The notes beneath the pieces were generated by a model. That model was not told the DNA's origin. It made no database searches and saw only the letters and a program-made list of their open reading frames with translations. A stretch of 64,000 nucleotides of DNA. Origin: an uncultured Bacteroidales bacterium (GTDB lineage Bacteria > Bacteroidota > Bacteroidia > Bacteroidales > WCHB1-69). The position numbers and the translations under genes are program-made. This document shows positions 61,932 through 64,000 of the stretch, piece by piece; position 1 is the first letter of the stretch; the number at the start of each line of letters is the position of its first letter. The DNA is taken from assembly GCA_900315245.1 (NCBI GenBank), contig OMYJ01000004.1:112059-176058 (forward strand). The letters are read 5' to 3'.

Positions 61932-62736
61932 TTATCCCGCAATGATTCTTGTTCCGCAGTTCGGGTCGTGCAATTTGCCGGCCTCGGTGATGATGCAGGT
62001 CTTGCCGCTCTTCTCGACGTATTGGATGGTGGCGCGCACCTTCGGGGCCATGGATCCTTCGGTGAAGTGCTTCTCCTCGAGGTACTTCTTGGCTTCGCTA
62101 ACTGTGATGGTGTCCAACGCCTTCTCATCGGGTTTGCGGAAGTTGATATAGACTTTCGGCACGTCAGTGAGGATGTAGAACTCATCGGCGCCGATCTCCA
62201 CAGCGGTGAGTGCGGAGGCAAGGTCTTTGTCGATGACTGCCTGCACGCCTTTGAGGTAGGTCTTCGCGGTAGATGTCACCGGTCTCTTCGTGATACTGTT
62301 CGGCCTCCTCGCGGGAAACGTAGGGACCAACTGGCTTTGTCGGGTTTTGGAACAGCGGGTCGTTGGCATCGACCTCCACGTGCGTGAGCATCGTGACCGT
62401 GCTCTTCTCCCAGCCTTTTTCTGCGAAGATGTGGCGCAGGCCCTCTTCGATGAGGGCACCGATGGAGCCTTGCGTTTCCGCGACGCAGAAGTTCAGCGGC
62501 ATATCCTCCACTTGGAAGGTCTCCTTGCCGGCCTTGTGCTGCAACATGACGTTGCCCACTTGCGGGCCGTTGCCGTGCCCGATGACGATGTTGTAACCGT
62601 TCTCTATCAGGGGAATAAGGTTGCGACAGGTCTCCGTGACGTTGTCAATCTGCTCCTGATAGGTGCCTTTCTGTTTGCTTTTCAGTAATGCGTTGCCGCC
62701 GAATGCGATGACGGCGAGTTTTTTCTTTTCTGACAT
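61932..62736 (-). pseudogene. arcC: Carbamate kinase, internally deleted and frameshifted
   Basis: The ATG at 62736 opens a carbamate kinase: KKLAVIAFGGNALLKSKQKG, NIVIGHGNGPQVGNVMLQHK and PTKPVGPYVSREEAEQ. After the text TGDIYRED (about 62268) the reading frame shifts. The frame then resumes at YLKGVQAVIDKDLASALTAV and continues to the normal end ACIITEAGKLHDPNCGTRII-type sequence (stop at 61932). Compared with the family, about 50 residues (the GRGWRRVVPSP to GGGGIPV part, which includes substrate-binding residues) are absent. The enzyme makes ATP from carbamoyl phosphate in arginine fermentation; this copy cannot be functional as read. Confidence 0.85.
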
Positions 62737-64000
62737 ATATTTCTTTTCGCCGGGTTGGATGTTGAATGCCTCGTAGAAGGGGTCGATGTGGCGCAGAGTG
62801 GCGTTCACGCGCCAGCGGCCGAGGGCGTGCGGGTCGGTTTTGGTGCGGCGCAGAATTTCAGCCTCGCGGATGTTGGCGGCCCATACGGCAGCGTAAGCTA
62901 AGAAGAAACGCTGTTCGGGCGTGAAACCGTCCATTTCGCCTTTGATCTGGCCGTCTTTCTTGGCCTTTTGGAAAGCGGTGTAGGAGACATTCAGACCGCC
63001 GTTGTCAGCGATGTTCTCACCGAGGGTGAATTCACCGTTGGCATAGACACCGGGCGCAACTTCAATGCTGTTGAAATGATCAACGATGAGTTGGGCTTTC
63101 TCCTTGAAGGTGGCGGCATCCTTTTCGGTCCACCAGTCGGCGAGGTTGCCGTCTTTGTCGTAGTTACGGCCCTGGTCGTCGAAGCCGTGGGTCATCTCGT
63201 GGCCAATAACCACGCCGATGGCACCGTAGTTGGCGGCATCATCCGCGTTCATGTCGAAGAACGGCGGTTGCAGGATGCCGGCGGGGAAGCAGATCTCGTT
63301 GGTGGTGGGGTCATAATAGGCGTTCACCGTCTGCGGGGTCATCTGCCATTCGGTAGGATCGACTTTCTTGCCGATTTTGCTCATGTTGTAAGCCATATCG
63401 AAACGGCGGGAGTTCATCACGTTGGCGTAGTAGCTCTCCGTGCCGATCGTCAGTGCACTGTAGTCGCGCCATTTGTCGGGATAGCCGATTTTCACCGTGA
63501 AGGCGGCTAACTTTTCGAGAGCGTTCTTCTTGGTCTGGTCGGTCATCCATGTGGAAGCCTTGATGCGCTCACCAAGGGCCCATTGCAGGTTCTTGACTAA
63601 CTGTTCCATGCGCTGTTTGGCTTCAGCAGGGAAGTAGTTCTTCACGTACATCTGGCCAACAGCCTCACCGAGGCAATCGTCAACGTTGTCGATGACCCGT
63701 TTCCAGCGCGGGCGGTTCTCCTTACGGCCGGAGAGGGTCTTGCCGTAGAAATCGAAGCTGGCATCCACGAATTCGTCGCTCAAGTAAGAGGCGGCGCCGC
63801 GGATGACGTTCCAGGCGAGATAAGCCTTGATCACGTCAAAGTCCGTGACTTCAAGAATGTTGTTGACACCTTGGATATAGGTGGGCTGGCTCACATTGAG
63901 CGTGTCAACCTTCAGATTCAGGGTTTTGAGGTATTGTTGCACGTTGATGGCGGGGATCATCTGCTGGAACTCCGCAGGCGTGCATTTGTGGATGGTCTGG
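62182..64000 (-). CDS. M13-family metallopeptidase fused to broken carbamate kinase (5' end beyond window)
   Basis: The frame enters from the right edge without a start and covers the C-terminal ~420 residues of a neprilysin-type M13 zinc peptidase. It has GVVIGHEMTHGFDDQGRNYD (HExxH) and TLGENIADNGGLNVSYTAF (the third zinc ligand in ENIAD). The chain continues through RVNATLRHIDPFYEAFNI, then QPGEKKYMSEKKKLAVIAF, straight into the carbamate kinase start (62736) with no stop codon between. The usual M13 ending (about ten residues with a final Trp) is missing. It was probably a secreted oligopeptidase. The fused end runs to 62182 in the shifted frame. Confidence 0.8.
   Translation of the reverse strand, partial: QTIHKCTPAEFQQMIPAINVQQYLKTLNLKVDTLNVSQPTYIQGVNNILEVTDFDVIKAYLAWNVIRGAASYLSDEFVDASFDFYGKTLSGRKENRPRWKRVIDNVDDCLGEAVGQMYVKNYFPAEAKQRMEQLVKNLQWALGERIKASTWMTDQTKKNALEKLAAFTVKIGYPDKWRDYSALTIGTESYYANVMNSRRFDMAYNMSKIGKKVDPTEWQMTPQTVNAYYDPTTNEICFPAGILQPPFFDMNADDAANYGAIGVVIGHEMTHGFDDQGRNYDKDGNLADWWTEKDAATFKEKAQLIVDHFNSIEVAPGVYANGEFTLGENIADNGGLNVSYTAFQKAKKDGQIKGEMDGFTPEQRFFLAYAAVWAANIREAEILRRTKTDPHALGRWRVNATLRHIDPFYEAFNIQPGEKKYMSEKKKLAVIAFGGNALLKSKQKGTYQEQIDNVTETCRNLIPLIENGYNIVIGHGNGPQVGNVMLQHKAGKETFQVEDMPLNFCVAETQGSIGALIEEGLRHIFAEKGWEKSTVTMLTHVEVDANDPLFQNPTKPVGPYVSREEAEQYHEETGDIYREDLPQRRAGSHRQRPCLRTHRCGDRRR

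Overview
The window looks like chromosome of a Bacteroidota bacterium, most likely an uncultured Bacteroidales from a gut-type habitat. Evidence: many promoters of the TAnnTTTG type (the Bacteroidota -7 box) in front of genes on both strands; a C-terminal type IX secretion signal (gliding-motility/CHU_C type) on a 997-residue surface protein; an O/P-type porin; a RprY-like regulator; 2-oxoacid:ferredoxin oxidoreductase; a K+-dependent-type membrane pyrophosphatase; lipid A synthesis (LpxB), hence Gram-negative. No rRNA or tRNA gene was recognised.

Layout. 1-5.3 kb: end of an unknown gene, a PIN-domain toxin with a 39-codon upstream ORF, dnaE and a small regulator-like gene. 5.4-18 kb: the most unusual block. 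Two divergent eukaryotic-type Ser/Thr kinases with one membrane span are followed by a 6S-like RNA and a same-strand run: TerB-like/zinc-ribbon protein, SPFH-GYF protein, TM2 protein, lipoprotein, small membrane proteins, GYF protein, a 1012-residue FISUMP/coiled-coil protein and a voltage-gated-type cation channel. Four short related DNA elements sit directly after stop codons in this run. 18-19.4 kb: decayed DNA (frameshifted ORF6N gene, remnant of a duplicated small gene). 19.5-37 kb: trpS, a VWA membrane protein, rprY, lpxB, yqeY-like gene, a secreted adhesin-like protein, a porin with an in-frame stop, dipeptidyl peptidase IV, hppA, a ROK kinase and a YfcC-type transporter. 37.4-41.6 kb: an ECF sigma locus with lipoproteins, a single-span protein and an outer-membrane protein. 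41.6-46.5 kb: dxr, adk, hpt, a SpoU methyltransferase and dnaB on the minus strand. 46.6-52 kb: accessory DNA with a CdiA-type tRNase fragment, a 33-bp repeat, an outer-membrane protein, and a defence-like cassette of a DUF262/HNH (GmrSD-like) protein beside a two-gene EEP-nuclease operon. 52.4-64 kb: korAB, an unknown gene, mnmE, tsaC-like gene, SRP RNA, speA-like decarboxylase, a patatin, then a broken carbamate kinase fused to an M13 metallopeptidase that runs off the window.

Two genome-wide themes stand out. First, degenerate short tandem repeats (for example GAATGTTGAATGCT, GCCAATAGCCAACA, TGATCACTATTCAC, CGATGAAACGATGAGA) fill many gaps and often supply the stop or start codons of flanking genes. 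Second, a 28-bp palindrome lies inside three unrelated coding genes, each time in the same reading frame, encoding a VETxHxxSxQ peptide. This resembles a protein-coding palindromic element and is the finding I would check first, together with the SPFH/kinase/channel cluster and the DUF262-EEP cassette.
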